A stretch of 64,000 nucleotides of DNA from Mycolicibacterium austroafricanum. GTDB taxonomy: Bacteria > Actinomycetota > Actinomycetes > Mycobacteriales > Mycobacteriaceae. Location of the stretch: contig NZ_HG964459.1 of assembly GCF_000612725.1 (NCBI RefSeq), forward strand, positions 136,090 through 200,089. Direction: 5' to 3'. Of the stretch, positions 36,635-45,300 are shown one piece after another (within the stretch, counting starts at the first letter, position 1; each line of letters starts with the position of its first letter). A program made the position numbers and the translations under genes. The notes below the pieces were generated by a model. The model did no database searches and was not told where the DNA came from. It saw nothing but the letters and a program-made list of their open reading frames with translations.

Positions 36635-36934
36635 CTACGGGTTCTGTTCGGAGGCGAAGAAGGCCGCGGCTTTTTTCAAAAACTGCCGGTCCAAACGCAA
36701 TTCGGCGTTCTCCTTGCGTAACCGCTCCAACTCGGCCCGCTCATCAGCATCAAGCACCGCGCCATTATCCCCGGCGCAGGCGGCGCGCCGAGCCTGGTGC
36801 ACCCAGCGGCCCAGCAATTGCTCACCGACACCGATCTCGGCGGCCACATGAGCGATCGGACGACCCGTCTCGATCACCAGGCGGGCAGCCTGCTCCCGAA
36901 ACTCCGGGGTGTACTTCTTACGCTTGCCCGACAT
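36635..36934 (-). CDS. IS3 transposase OrfA (helix-turn-helix)
   Basis: The protein has 99 residues. The N-terminal HTH_Tnp_1 domain (YTPEFREQAARLVIETGRP, then IAHVAAEIGVGEQLLGRWV) is followed by a leucine-zipper-like helix (ELERLRKENAELRLDRQFL). An AAAAAAG run near its 3' end is the probable -1 slippage site joining it to OrfB. Confidence 0.9.
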   Translation of the reverse strand: MSGKRKKYTPEFREQAARLVIETGRPIAHVAAEIGVGEQLLGRWVHQARRAACAGDNGAVLDADERAELERLRKENAELRLDRQFLKKAAAFFASEQNP

Positions 36935-37513
36935 ACGGACATCCTTCCCGTGAGACCAGCAGTCCCACCAGTCAGGTGTCCACCATCAGGGGTCAACCCC
37001 AGAACGCGGCGGTCGAAGCGATGTTGATGACAAGGTCGTGGCCTGCCTTCACCATTCCCGGAAGGAACCGCGCAGTCAGGTCTACTACAGTTATACTATT
37101 AAGTTGAATTTGCGCTAAATGCGTTTCAATATTCTGAGTCAAAAATCACCATGAATACCTGCGCCCGCGTTATTTATCAGAACATCGATATGCCGGTCGA
37201 GTAAGGCTACTTGCCGAGAAATCTCCGCTCCCGATTGAGGAGTCGACAAATCGGCTTCTATCAAATCAATACGGACGCGAGGTTTGCGCTTGTTGAGCAC
37301 GTCGCGGACTTCAGCGAGCCTATCGGTATTACGTGCCACCAAGACGAGGTCGACCTCTCGATCAGCGAGCTGTGCTGCGAACTCTGCGCCTATGCCGCCG
37401 CTTGCTCCCGTAATTAGTGCAGTAGTTCCGGGTCGTATCATTTGCGTCTCCTTATATAACTAATGGCTTGCTTCTATTCGCCCGTGTCAACTTGTTGATG
37501 GCGCTCAGGATGA

Positions 37514-38085
37514 TCAGCTCAGTGACTGCCACAACGAGCGGTAGGTCACGCGAGTCCCACCAGGCCAAGTTTCCTCAGGTCCGCTATCGTATTTCGCGAC
37601 GAGGCCCGGAGTAATGTGCGGGATGGACGAGGTGCCATTACCCGATTCTCGGAGAGCTGTGGCAAATTTATCCGCCGGGACGGCTGAGCCGCTCAGCGCA
37701 GTTTGCGGTTGCCGGTAGCCGTCCATCAGTGTGTAGACGGAGTACTTCCGTAATGATTCTGGCAGTCCGCGGACAGCAGTATCGAACCGCATAAACCAAT
37801 CACCATAGTGGTCGATGCGTCGGATCGGCTCGCCCGCTTCAATGAGCCAGTCGACGATGACATCCAACGATACGGCGTCTTCATGCGGGTTGACGACGTT
37901 GTACGAATGAAACCCTTCTTCGAACTGTGAGCCAAGTGCTGCAACTGCCGCAGCGACGAAATCTGCCGGCAGGCCGTCAAAGTGAGCGGTAATCCTGGAT
38001 TCTGCGTTTTCGGCGGAATAGAAGGAGCGCGGTGCGATACCGGTCGCCAGGAGGCTCAAGATTAGCCGGGTAAAGGGGCTCTTCG
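37514..38085 (-). pseudogene. C-terminal fragment of a carboxylic acid reductase
   Basis: About 190 residues from FTRLILSLLATGIAPRSFY to the stop match the end of the reductase (R) domain of mycobacterial carboxylic acid reductases: FHSYNVVNPHEDAVSLDVIV, DWLIEAGEPIRRIDHYGDW and GSAVPADKFATALRESG. The adenylation, carrier and NADPH-binding parts (about 1000 residues) are gone. The upstream border coincides with the ISL3 transposase stub. It lies 72 nt upstream of the SDR start in the same orientation, so the two once formed an operon. Confidence 0.78.
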
Positions 38086-38130
38086 CAGTTGAGGGTGTAG
38101 AGGTGATCGGCGCGTCGCTGCCGGATAGGG

Positions 38131-38700
38131 GTCGAGGTCTCTCGAAGATGAAGGTTCCTACACGCCTCATCCGAAAGACCTCGACGTGCCCAACGCTACC
38201 GGTCGAGCGGGCTTCGCCTGCGCTGACCTGACCACTTTCTGCCGCCTCGACGACCTCGGGTTGGAGGTGACCGGCCAGCAGGTCCACCCCGATCACGCGG
38301 TACTGGCGTGCCGAGTCACCGACGAGGACCGCTGGTCCGCCGCTGCGGCGAGGAAGGCCGTGCCCGTGACAGCCTCACCCGAGAACTGGCTCATGAGCCG
38401 TTCGGGCGCCCCACCACACTGCTGGTCACGATCCGTTGCTACCGCTGCGCCGGCTGTGCCCGTGTGTGGCGCCAAGACCTCAGCAACGCCGCCGAACCAC
38501 GCGCCAAGCTATCCCGGAGCGCTCTGCAGTGGGCGCTCAAAGCCATTGTCTGCCAACACCTGACCGTCACCGGCGTCGCCGAAGCCTTGGCAGTATCGTG
38601 GAACACCGCCAACAACGCCGTCCTGGCCGAAGGCCAGCGAGTGCTGATCGCCGACCCGGCCCGCTTCGACGGCGTGCGCGTGATAAGGCAGCGTGAGATT
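38131..38700 (+). pseudogene. ISL3-family transposase, N-terminal stub with frameshift
   Basis: From GTG 38186 the product begins GFACADLTTFCRLDDLGLEV, the usual start of mycobacterial ISL3 transposases. After DEDRW one base is missing and the frame moves: RAKLSRSALQWALKAIVCQ, then LTVTGVAEALAVSWNTANNA and GQRVLIADPARFDGVRVI follow in the next frame. It stops being homologous at about 38690, so the DDE catalytic part is absent. An inverted repeat (GTCGAGGTCT at 38131-38140, AGACCTCGAC at 38176-38185) lies just before the start. Confidence 0.8.
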
Positions 38701-38784
38701 CATCGACTTCACGCCAGCGCCGGTTCGGGCGCTTCAAAGCGATTCAGGCTGGTCATGTCGCCCCGACTAGGGAACTATGACGTC

Positions 38785-39708
38785 ATGCCGACACTGATGG
38801 ATGTGTGGGATTCCACACGGATGAGGTTGCTGATCGAACTGGATCGGGCTTCGAGCCTCTCCGCAGCGGCTGCTGCCATCGGAATCAGCCAGCCTTCGGC
38901 CAGCGAGCATTTACGTCTGTTGAACTCGGCAGCCGGCGAGCCCGTAGCCGAACGTTCTGGTCGGTCACTGGTACTGACCCCCGCGGGCCAGATCCTGGCA
39001 CGCTGCGCTTCGCAGGCACTGGCCAGCCTCGCTGCAGGTGAATCAACGCTGGCCGCGCGCGCCGGATTGCGATCGGGAGTGTTATCCGTCGGCGCGTCGT
39101 CGGTGCCAGGTACTTACATCTTGCCCGCTGTCGTCGCGTCTTTCATCGCCCGCTGCCCAGACGTCGCCGTGAGGGTCTCCGTCGGTTCGACTGAAGCCGT
39201 GATGGAGTGGCTACACAAGGGGCGGATTACTCTTGCCATCATCTGCAGTGAGTCCAAGTTGCCCGGTCTTCGCTCCGAGAGCATCGGCGCTGACGAGATC
39301 GTCGGCATCTGCAGTCCCGGCGCAGTCGACATCTCCTCCGATGGCTGCGTTTCCCTCGACCAGTTGAAGTCTCGAACACTGTTGGTTCAGGAACATGGTT
39401 CGAGCACCCGTGCGCAAGCCCTGCGGCTGCACACGGCAGATCCGGGTTGGGGTGCGGTGTGGGAGATGGGCTCGATCGACGCGATCAAGCGCGTAGCTCG
39501 CCAGAGCACCGGAATCGGGTTCGTTTCCATTTATGCCATTACGGATGAGCGACGGCGCGGTGAGCTCGTCGACTTCACGGTCTCGGGGGTCGATTGGGGC
39601 CAGCGGGATGTCCGTGCGGTGACATTGCGGAACGTAGTCCAGGCACCCGCTGATCGATACTTCCAGGCGCTGCTCACCGAAGCGATCGCCAAGGGATCTG
39701 GAACCTGA
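38785..39708 (+). CDS. LysR-family transcriptional regulator
   Basis: The protein has 307 residues from ATG 38785; an in-frame ATG at 38755 is an alternative. The N-terminal helix-turn-helix is MRLLIELDRASSLSAAAAA followed by GISQPSASEHLRLL. The effector-binding domain begins near GVLSVGASSVPGTYILPAVV. The reading frame is continuous with the upstream ISL3 debris, so transcription could start within that debris. It is in the same direction as the metabolic cluster and most likely controls it; a palindrome suited to LysR binding lies in the downstream intergenic gap. Confidence 0.9.
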   Translation: MPTLMDVWDSTRMRLLIELDRASSLSAAAAAIGISQPSASEHLRLLNSAAGEPVAERSGRSLVLTPAGQILARCASQALASLAAGESTLAARAGLRSGVLSVGASSVPGTYILPAVVASFIARCPDVAVRVSVGSTEAVMEWLHKGRITLAIICSESKLPGLRSESIGADEIVGICSPGAVDISSDGCVSLDQLKSRTLLVQEHGSSTRAQALRLHTADPGWGAVWEMGSIDAIKRVARQSTGIGFVSIYAITDERRRGELVDFTVSGVDWGQRDVRAVTLRNVVQAPADRYFQALLTEAIAKGSGT

Positions 39709-39811
39709 GGCGTCGCCAGCCCGTAGCTGGCCACCGCTTCACCCTGCCCGCTGTGAATGTGCGCGTTGGCTACCGTCCACCTATTGGTAATTCCGAGGTC
39801 CGATCTCGGTC

Positions 39812-39828
39812 ATATGCCATTTGCATAT
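39812..39828. promoter_or_regulatory. Palindromic operator candidate for the LysR regulator
   Basis: ATATGC-N5-GCATAT is a perfect inverted repeat in the 225-nt gap between the regulator gene and the first oxidoreductase gene. The local sequence is AT-rich. Size and symmetry fit LysR-type binding sites. Confidence 0.5.
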
Positions 39829-39933
39829 ATACGACGCCGTTTCCTTGGCCTTTGATATCGGCTAATCCTATTCTTCGGTGGACGTCCAAATGGGCAGTGG
39901 GTGGACCAAGATTTAATCGAATGAGGTGCCAGA

Positions 39934-41373
39934 TTGTCGTTGCGAGACAACGCTGTTGACGTCTTGATCATCGGCGCAGGGGTGGTGGGAACATCGATCG
40001 CGCGGGAGCTCTCGCTCCTCGACATCGACGTCGCCGTGGTTGAGCGATGGCACGACGTCGGAGAAGAGACGTCCAAAGCCAATAGTGGTGTGGCCAACTG
40101 CGGATGGTCGGCTGCCCCGGGCAGCCTGGAAGCGCAGCTGATCCTGGCTTCGGCGCCCCAGTGGGAGAAGATCGCGGAAGATCTCGGTGTCGCCTTCCGT
40201 CGTGTGGGAATCACGATGCTCGCATTGACCGAGGACGAGGTCAAAGAGTTGCCGAAGTGGGCCGAACGTGCCCAGAAAAACGGGGTCGACGCCCATCTCC
40301 TGACTGGGGACGAGGTGTCTCAGGAGGCACCGCACGCGTCCACCAAAACGCTCGCGGGCCTCCACATCCCCGACGAAGGCGTGGTCGACTCGGTGCGCCT
40401 ATCGGTGGCCTATGCCGAGCAGGCTGCGCTCAACGGTGTCCGTTTCTACTTCTCGGAACCGGTCAAGAGCGCGAAGAACGACGACGGCCGGGTGTTGTCC
40501 GTCGAGACTTCACGACGAACCTTCCGGCCCAGGTTCGTGGTGAACGCCGCCGGGCTCGGTGCCGACCAGGTGTCGCGCGCACTCGGCGGCGAAGAGTTCA
40601 CGGTCACGCCGCGACGCGGACAGTGGGCGTTGCTCGACCGCGAATTCGGCGCCCAGGTCCCGGGCATGCTGACCGGGGTCCCGGGGAAGCTTGGGCACGG
40701 CCCGATGGTGCTGCCCACCGCGCACGGCTCGGTGTTGTTGGGACCGACAGCCGAAGACCAAGACGACAAGCTCGACCGGTCAACGGATGAGGACGGGCTC
40801 GACGCCGTCCTGCGTCGGTGCATGGACATGATGCCGTCTATCGACTTGAGCTATGTGACCAAACGTTTTGCCGGCGTGCGCGCCAATTCCGATCCGACCT
40901 ATCGCATCGGATGGTCGGAGTCTGCCGAGAATCTCTTGCAAGTCGCCGGAATTCGCTCCACTGGCGTCTCGGCTTCGCCGGGGATTGGCCCGTACGTGAC
41001 CACCCTGCTCTGGGAACGAGGCCTTAGCACCCATGCGGCGCCGAATCCTGTTCGCACCCTGAGTTACTCTAGCCCGCTCTGGCAGGACCTGGATTGTGCA
41101 CGCGCAGCCGCCGACCCGCTCGGGCGCACCGTCATCTGCGCGTGCGAGAAGGTCACTGCGGCTGATATTCACCAAGCGCTGTCATCGCCTTTGCCCGCGA
41201 CGTCGATCGCCGGCGTCGCCCGCCGAACACACGCAACATGGGGCCGGTGCCAAGGTTCAGCGTGTCTGTCCGGTGTTTCGTTCATCACCTCGCTCTACAC
41301 GGGCCATGAGCCCTGGCAGATCCCATATCACGAAGAAGGCTCCGACTTGGGGGTGGGAAACACCAATGACTGA
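39934..41373 (+). CDS. GlpA-like FAD oxidoreductase with C-terminal BFD [2Fe-2S] domain
   Basis: The start is TTG 39934 with GAGGTG upstream, giving 479 residues. The N-terminus has the FAD Rossmann motif DVLIIGAGVVGTSIARELS and a DAO-type fold (VVNAAGLGADQVSRALGG and RFAGVRANSDPTYRIGW). The C-terminus has the BFD-type cluster motif: CACEKV, about 30 residues, then GRCQGSACLSG. This layout is that of the A subunit of anaerobic glycerol-3-phosphate dehydrogenase and of related dehydrogenases of hydroxy-acids or polyol phosphates. The substrate here is unknown. The stop overlaps the next gene by 8 nt. Confidence 0.88.
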   Translation: MSLRDNAVDVLIIGAGVVGTSIARELSLLDIDVAVVERWHDVGEETSKANSGVANCGWSAAPGSLEAQLILASAPQWEKIAEDLGVAFRRVGITMLALTEDEVKELPKWAERAQKNGVDAHLLTGDEVSQEAPHASTKTLAGLHIPDEGVVDSVRLSVAYAEQAALNGVRFYFSEPVKSAKNDDGRVLSVETSRRTFRPRFVVNAAGLGADQVSRALGGEEFTVTPRRGQWALLDREFGAQVPGMLTGVPGKLGHGPMVLPTAHGSVLLGPTAEDQDDKLDRSTDEDGLDAVLRRCMDMMPSIDLSYVTKRFAGVRANSDPTYRIGWSESAENLLQVAGIRSTGVSASPGIGPYVTTLLWERGLSTHAAPNPVRTLSYSSPLWQDLDCARAAADPLGRTVICACEKVTAADIHQALSSPLPATSIAGVARRTHATWGRCQGSACLSGVSFITSLYTGHEPWQIPYHEEGSDLGVGNTND

Positions 41374-42157
41374 CGTGATGGTGGCCGGCGGTGGCCGCTG
41401 TGGACTTCACGCGTCCCGGATGCTGGCCGAACGAGGGTTGACGGTGACTCTGGTGGAACGACTCCCACAGGCCGGGGGGCAGGAGCCTGAGCGCGATGCG
41501 GCGACACTGGTCAAAGCGGCACAAGCCGCGGGTGTCAAGCTGGTCTTGGGCACGCTGGCAGTCGAATACCGTAACGGAAGCCTGTCGACACTGGGTATCG
41601 ACGGCGCCACCAGCACCGCTATCACAGCGCTCGTTCTCGCGACTGGAACGCGACCCCGAACCCGAGCTGAGCTCAACATCGGTGGTGAGCGAGGAAGTGG
41701 CGTGTTGCCGGGATCAGCAGCCCTTCACTTTCTGGACGCCGGCTTACTGCCTGGCCGTCGACCCGTCGTTATCGGTGCCGGCGAGTTGGCGCATCACCTG
41801 AGCAGCAAGCTGCTGAGCAAGGGTGCTGAGCGAGTGACCGTGGTGACTGCCGGGCCGGGAACAGGTGTATGGCAAGCAGGCGTGCAGGTATACGACCAGG
41901 CGACTCCCAAAGCCGTGCTTGGCTTTCCGCGCCTTCACACTCTCGTGATCGAGACTGCGGACGGTCCTGTAGAGCTTCACGCGGACTCGGTGATCCTGGC
42001 CGCCGGGCGAATTCCTATGCGCAACATCGAGGGAGCCGTGTTCTCCGACGCTCCGACGGTCTACGAGTGCTTTTCAACGGCGGATCCAAAGACAGATCAC
42101 GAGTCGCTGGCTGTGGCGACCGAAACCGTCCGTCAAATAGACAGCCGCCTCCGCTGA
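41366..42157 (+). CDS. FAD/NAD(P)-dependent oxidoreductase, GlpB-like partner
   Basis: This 263-residue protein has an N-terminal dinucleotide-binding motif (DVMVAGGGRCGLHASRMLA) and a second one (RPVVIGAGELAHHLSSKLL), as in two-dinucleotide-binding-domain flavoproteins. The glycine pattern GGGRCG deviates slightly from GxGxxG at the last position context but keeps the loop. It is shorter than typical pyridine-nucleotide reductases, which suggests a partner subunit that depends on the preceding GlpA-like protein. The gene pair overlaps. Confidence 0.8.
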   Translation: MTDVMVAGGGRCGLHASRMLAERGLTVTLVERLPQAGGQEPERDAATLVKAAQAAGVKLVLGTLAVEYRNGSLSTLGIDGATSTAITALVLATGTRPRTRAELNIGGERGSGVLPGSAALHFLDAGLLPGRRPVVIGAGELAHHLSSKLLSKGAERVTVVTAGPGTGVWQAGVQVYDQATPKAVLGFPRLHTLVIETADGPVELHADSVILAAGRIPMRNIEGAVFSDAPTVYECFSTADPKTDHESLAVATETVRQIDSRLR

Positions 42158-42179
42158 GGCACGAACACTGGAGAAGATC

Positions 42180-42407
42180 ATGCAAGTCTTGTCGCCCGTA
42201 GGGAGATTCCCCGTAACCGTCGACGGTGTCCATATCCAAGACCGCCGTATTGTCGTGAAGGCCTCGCTGGGTGCGTGGCGATCCGAGGTCACGCTAGAGA
42301 GATCCGATCTACCACTGGTGTCCGTCGTTCTGGCAGTTCTGGGCGTTGTACCGCTGGCCGCCTTCGGTATCGGACGCTGGTCAACCTCCTCGAAACGGAC
42401 GAAATAA
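42180..42407 (+). CDS. Small membrane-anchored protein in the oxidoreductase cluster
   Basis: The product has 75 residues. Its ATG follows GGAGAAG. A small beta-rich N-terminal part (VGRFPVTVDGVHIQDRRIVV) is followed by a C-terminal helix (LVSVVLAVLGVVPLAAFGI) and a basic tail. Its position after the two oxidoreductase genes suggests a membrane anchor comparable to GlpC, but it has no cysteines and so no Fe-S clusters. The family is not recognised. Confidence 0.65.
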   Translation: MQVLSPVGRFPVTVDGVHIQDRRIVVKASLGAWRSEVTLERSDLPLVSVVLAVLGVVPLAAFGIGRWSTSSKRTK

Positions 42408-42408
42408 A

Positions 42409-43266
42409 TTGGCAAGCAACATTTTCAACGAGATCGTCAGTGCGGCGCTGGCCGGTCACTACGGCGTCCTGGGGCTCAATGTCTTTGATGAGTTGACATT
42501 GCGAACCGCCGTTGAGGCTGCAGAGGCAGAGAAAGCGCCGATCATCATCCAGACATCTGTGAAGACAGTGAAATCCATTGGCGCAAGGCGCCTATCGGAT
42601 CATTTCAAGCTGGTATCCTCAGCTTCCGGATCGCCGGTGTCACTGCACCTGGACCACTGCCCGGACCGGGGTGTCATCTCAGAATGCATCCGCGAGGGCT
42701 GGGATTCGGTGTTGTTCGATGCATCCCACTTGTCGTTGGGCGAGGCGACTGCCCAGACCAAAGAGGTGGTGGAGGAAGCTCACGCCCGCGGGGTGAACGT
42801 CGAAGGCGAGGTCGAGGGAATCCAAGGCGTCGAGGACGGCATCGGCAGCGACGACGCTCCTACTCTGTACCCGCTCGAGAAGGTCATCGAGTTCATCAAT
42901 GTCACCGGGATCGACTGTTTCGCACCAGCCATCGGAAACGCACACGGCCTCTATAAGCAAGAGCCCCAGCTGGATATCCAGCGGGTCCGGGATCTCGTCG
43001 CCGCCACAAACATCCCTATGGCCTTGCACGGCGGATCGGGACTCTCTGCAGAACAATTCGGCGAACTGATCGCCGCGGGGTGTGCAAAGGTCAACATTTC
43101 GACCGCATTGAAGCGTGCCTTTATCGAGGGATACCGAAATTATCTCACTGCGCACCCCTCGGCCGCGGAACCGCTGACAGTAATCGCGCAAGTACGGCAA
43201 GACCTTCAACAGATCGTGGTCCACTACATCCGACAGTTCGGCAGTGCCGGCTCGGTGTCGTCGTGA
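42409..43266 (+). CDS. Class II (zinc) fructose-bisphosphate-type aldolase
   Basis: The start is TTG 42409, immediately after the preceding stop, giving 285 residues. It is a TIM-barrel ketose-bisphosphate aldolase (FbaA/GatY/KbaY group). Signatures are YGVLGLNVFDELTLRTAVEA, SLHLDHCPDRGVISECI (catalytic Asp and zinc His), SVLFDASHLSLGEA, VNVEGEVEGIQGVEDG, GNAHGLYK (zinc His) and ALHGGSGLSAEQ (zinc His). The substrate cannot be told from sequence; GatY-like lengths of about 285 residues favour tagatose- or related ketose-phosphate cleavage. It is coupled to the HAD gene by a 4-nt overlap. Confidence 0.9.
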   Translation: MASNIFNEIVSAALAGHYGVLGLNVFDELTLRTAVEAAEAEKAPIIIQTSVKTVKSIGARRLSDHFKLVSSASGSPVSLHLDHCPDRGVISECIREGWDSVLFDASHLSLGEATAQTKEVVEEAHARGVNVEGEVEGIQGVEDGIGSDDAPTLYPLEKVIEFINVTGIDCFAPAIGNAHGLYKQEPQLDIQRVRDLVAATNIPMALHGGSGLSAEQFGELIAAGCAKVNISTALKRAFIEGYRNYLTAHPSAAEPLTVIAQVRQDLQQIVVHYIRQFGSAGSVSS

Positions 43267-44075
43267 AAGCGCTTATTCTCGACTGCGATGGTGTTCTTGC
43301 CGACACCGAACGGGACGGCCATCGAGTCGCGTTCAATAGGGTTTTTGCGGAAAACAAAGTCGCATTCCAGTGGACCGACGAGACTTACCGGCAGGCTCTG
43401 CAGGTCGGCGGCGGCAAGGAGCGGCTACGCGCTCTCCTATCCCGAGAATTCCTCGAGCAACACGAACTCACCAATGGAATCGAACTCGAAACCCTGATCG
43501 CGACATGGCATCGGCGAAAGACCGAACTATATGTCGAATTGCTCGACTCTGGTGCAATTAAGGCTCGCTCCGGCGTTCGACGGTTGTCTCGCGAAGCGCT
43601 TCGACAAGGTTGGCTACTCGCAGTCGCGTCGACCTCTGCGCACGAATCAGTCCGTGCGGTCCTGAACAAGGTGATGGGAGCGGACCTGGCCGGCCACTTC
43701 ACTGTGTGCGCGGGCGATGATGTTCAGCTGAAGAAGCCTGCACCGGACATTTATCTGCTTGCCCTCAATCGGTTGGGCGTCAAGGCCGGGGACGCAGTTG
43801 TTGTCGAGGACTCCGCGATAGGTGTACAGGCGGCGCTCACAGCCGGCATCACTGCTGTAATCGCGACACCAAGCACTTACACGATCCATGAAGATCTCAG
43901 CGCTGCAGCAGTGGTCGTCAGCGAGCTCGGAGACCCGGGCCAACCGATACAGAACGCTGGGAAAGGTTTGGACGAGAGCATGACTGACGGAGTAGTCGAA
44001 TACAGACATCTATTAGAACTCCTGAACGTCAAGGCTCCGCATACAGAAGTGAGGGGTCATGCAAATAGTCAGTAA
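43263..44075 (+). CDS. HAD phosphatase, CbbY/beta-phosphoglucomutase-like
   Basis: This 270-residue protein starts at GTG 43263 in a GTGA overlap. HAD motifs are in order: LILDCDGVLADTERDGH (nucleophile Asp and DTE of the CbbY group), LAVASTSAHESVRAVL (motif II), KKPAPDIYLLALNRLG (motif III Lys) and VVVEDSAIGVQAAL (motif IV). A helical cap lies between motifs I and II. It probably dephosphorylates a small sugar or polyol phosphate of the pathway. The C-terminal extension of about 40 residues overlaps the start of the permease gene. Confidence 0.88.
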   Translation: MKALILDCDGVLADTERDGHRVAFNRVFAENKVAFQWTDETYRQALQVGGGKERLRALLSREFLEQHELTNGIELETLIATWHRRKTELYVELLDSGAIKARSGVRRLSREALRQGWLLAVASTSAHESVRAVLNKVMGADLAGHFTVCAGDDVQLKKPAPDIYLLALNRLGVKAGDAVVVEDSAIGVQAALTAGITAVIATPSTYTIHEDLSAAAVVVSELGDPGQPIQNAGKGLDESMTDGVVEYRHLLELLNVKAPHTEVRGHANSQ

Positions 44076-45285
44076 CATAGTTCTCTACACCATGATGGCG
44101 TTCGTCCTCATCGGTGCTGCATTTGCGATACGTAACAGTGATTCCGGAATTGGGAAGGAATTTCTTCAAGGTATTCATTCCATCGGCCACTTGTTCGTCC
44201 CGGTAGCGGGGATCATGGCGTCCATCCCATACCTGACCACCGCGGTCGAGAAGGGCGCCGGGCCGATCTGGCAAGCATTGGGGGCCGACCCTTCGATCGC
44301 GGCAACCACATTCATCGCTTCCGATATGGGCGGGTATCAACTTGCCTTCGCTACGGCGGGTGATAGCGGAGCGTGGATCACGGCAATGGTGACAGGGTTC
44401 ATGGCCGGTGCGACGATTGTGTTCACCGTCCCCGTTGGTCTCGCGATGCTACAGAAGACCGACCAGCGATACATGGCATTGGGCATCATGTCGGGCGTGC
44501 TCACAATCCCGATCGGGGTCTTGGTGACCATGGTGATCATAATGATCACGCGTCCGCTCATCCGTGGAGATGTGCGAACAACCGGGCCTTCGGAGACTGT
44601 GATTGACGGCCTCAACATTCAAGAGCTACTCGCCAATCTGCTCCCCCTGCTGCTGATCGTCGTAGCCATCGCCGCCGGACTGAAGTTCGCACCGGGATTT
44701 ATGATCAAGGCGTTCATCATCTTTGGCCGCCTGATCGATGCGGCCGTGAAGATAATCCTCGCACTGTCGATCGTCGAGTACTTCACCGGTATCTTCACGA
44801 AGATGTTCGGAGCGTGGGGATTCGAGCCGATCATTGCCACGGCGGATGACCACTTCCGTGCCCTCGAGGTCGTCGGTGCGGTCGGAATCATGCTCGCAGG
44901 TGCGTTTCCCATGGTCTACGCGATCAACAAATTTCTCGCCGGGCCACTGAGCCGCCTGGGGAATCGGGTAGGAATCGGCGAAACCGGAGTCACCGGAATG
45001 CTCGGCGGTGCTGCAAATGCGCTCGCGCTCTTCCACGTCGTCAAGAACATGTCGCCGCGGGATAAGGTGATATCGATCGCGTTCGTGGTATGTGGTGGCT
45101 TCTTGCTGGGCGATCACCTGTCATTCACGGCCAACTTCCAGCCAAACTTGATCGGCGCTGTGCTCGTAGGAAAGCTGACTGCGGCCATTCTCGCCATCGT
45201 CCTGGCACGCTACATCGCGGTACCCACCGCTGAGCGATTGGCTCAGAAGGACGAACCGTTCCTCGACTCCGGCACACACGCGTAG
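44059..45285 (+). CDS. EutH-family permease (ethanolamine-type transporter)
   Basis: This 408-residue protein has about ten membrane helices. Sequence blocks match the EutH family: GIHSIGHLFVPVAGIMASIP, TTFIASDMGGYQLAFA, GFEPIIATADDHFRALEVVG and NALALFHVVKNMSPRDKVIS, then GGFLLGDHLSFTANFQPN. EutH proteins import ethanolamine in organisms with eut operons, but none of the lyase or microcompartment genes are nearby. It may therefore serve ethanolamine as a kinase substrate or carry another small amino alcohol or polyol. It overlaps the HAD gene by 17 nt. Confidence 0.88.
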   Translation: MQIVSNIVLYTMMAFVLIGAAFAIRNSDSGIGKEFLQGIHSIGHLFVPVAGIMASIPYLTTAVEKGAGPIWQALGADPSIAATTFIASDMGGYQLAFATAGDSGAWITAMVTGFMAGATIVFTVPVGLAMLQKTDQRYMALGIMSGVLTIPIGVLVTMVIIMITRPLIRGDVRTTGPSETVIDGLNIQELLANLLPLLLIVVAIAAGLKFAPGFMIKAFIIFGRLIDAAVKIILALSIVEYFTGIFTKMFGAWGFEPIIATADDHFRALEVVGAVGIMLAGAFPMVYAINKFLAGPLSRLGNRVGIGETGVTGMLGGAANALALFHVVKNMSPRDKVISIAFVVCGGFLLGDHLSFTANFQPNLIGAVLVGKLTAAILAIVLARYIAVPTAERLAQKDEPFLDSGTHA

Positions 45286-45300
45286 CGGCCAGGGCGACCC

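Larger units (their letters stand above)
35721..36995 (-). mobile_element. IS3-family insertion sequence, full length (1275 bp)
   Basis: The ends are imperfect inverted repeats: TGACCCCGTTTGGTGGACAC at the left and the complement of TGACCCCTGATGGTGGACAC at the right, both starting TG as in the IS3 family. OrfA and orfB overlap in a -1 arrangement. The element interrupts the SDR gene between AAFWG and AQFQP. I cannot see a clear target duplication. Confidence 0.88.
35363..37441 (-). pseudogene. Short-chain dehydrogenase, split by an IS3 element and frameshifted
   Basis: The N-terminal part (37441 down) has AAGGAG before the ATG and the Rossmann motif TALITGASGGIGAEFAAQLA followed by VLINNAGAGIHGDF. 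A T-run then lacks one T, giving a premature stop. The correct frame continues FLTQNIETHLAQIQLNS and INIASTAAFWG to the IS. On the other side it resumes AQFQPTPSMAVYGATKAFV (the YxxxK catalytic motif) and ends at 35363. With the IS removed and the T-run corrected, the protein would be a normal SDR of about 270 residues. The N-terminal third is AT-rich compared with the host. Confidence 0.88.
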
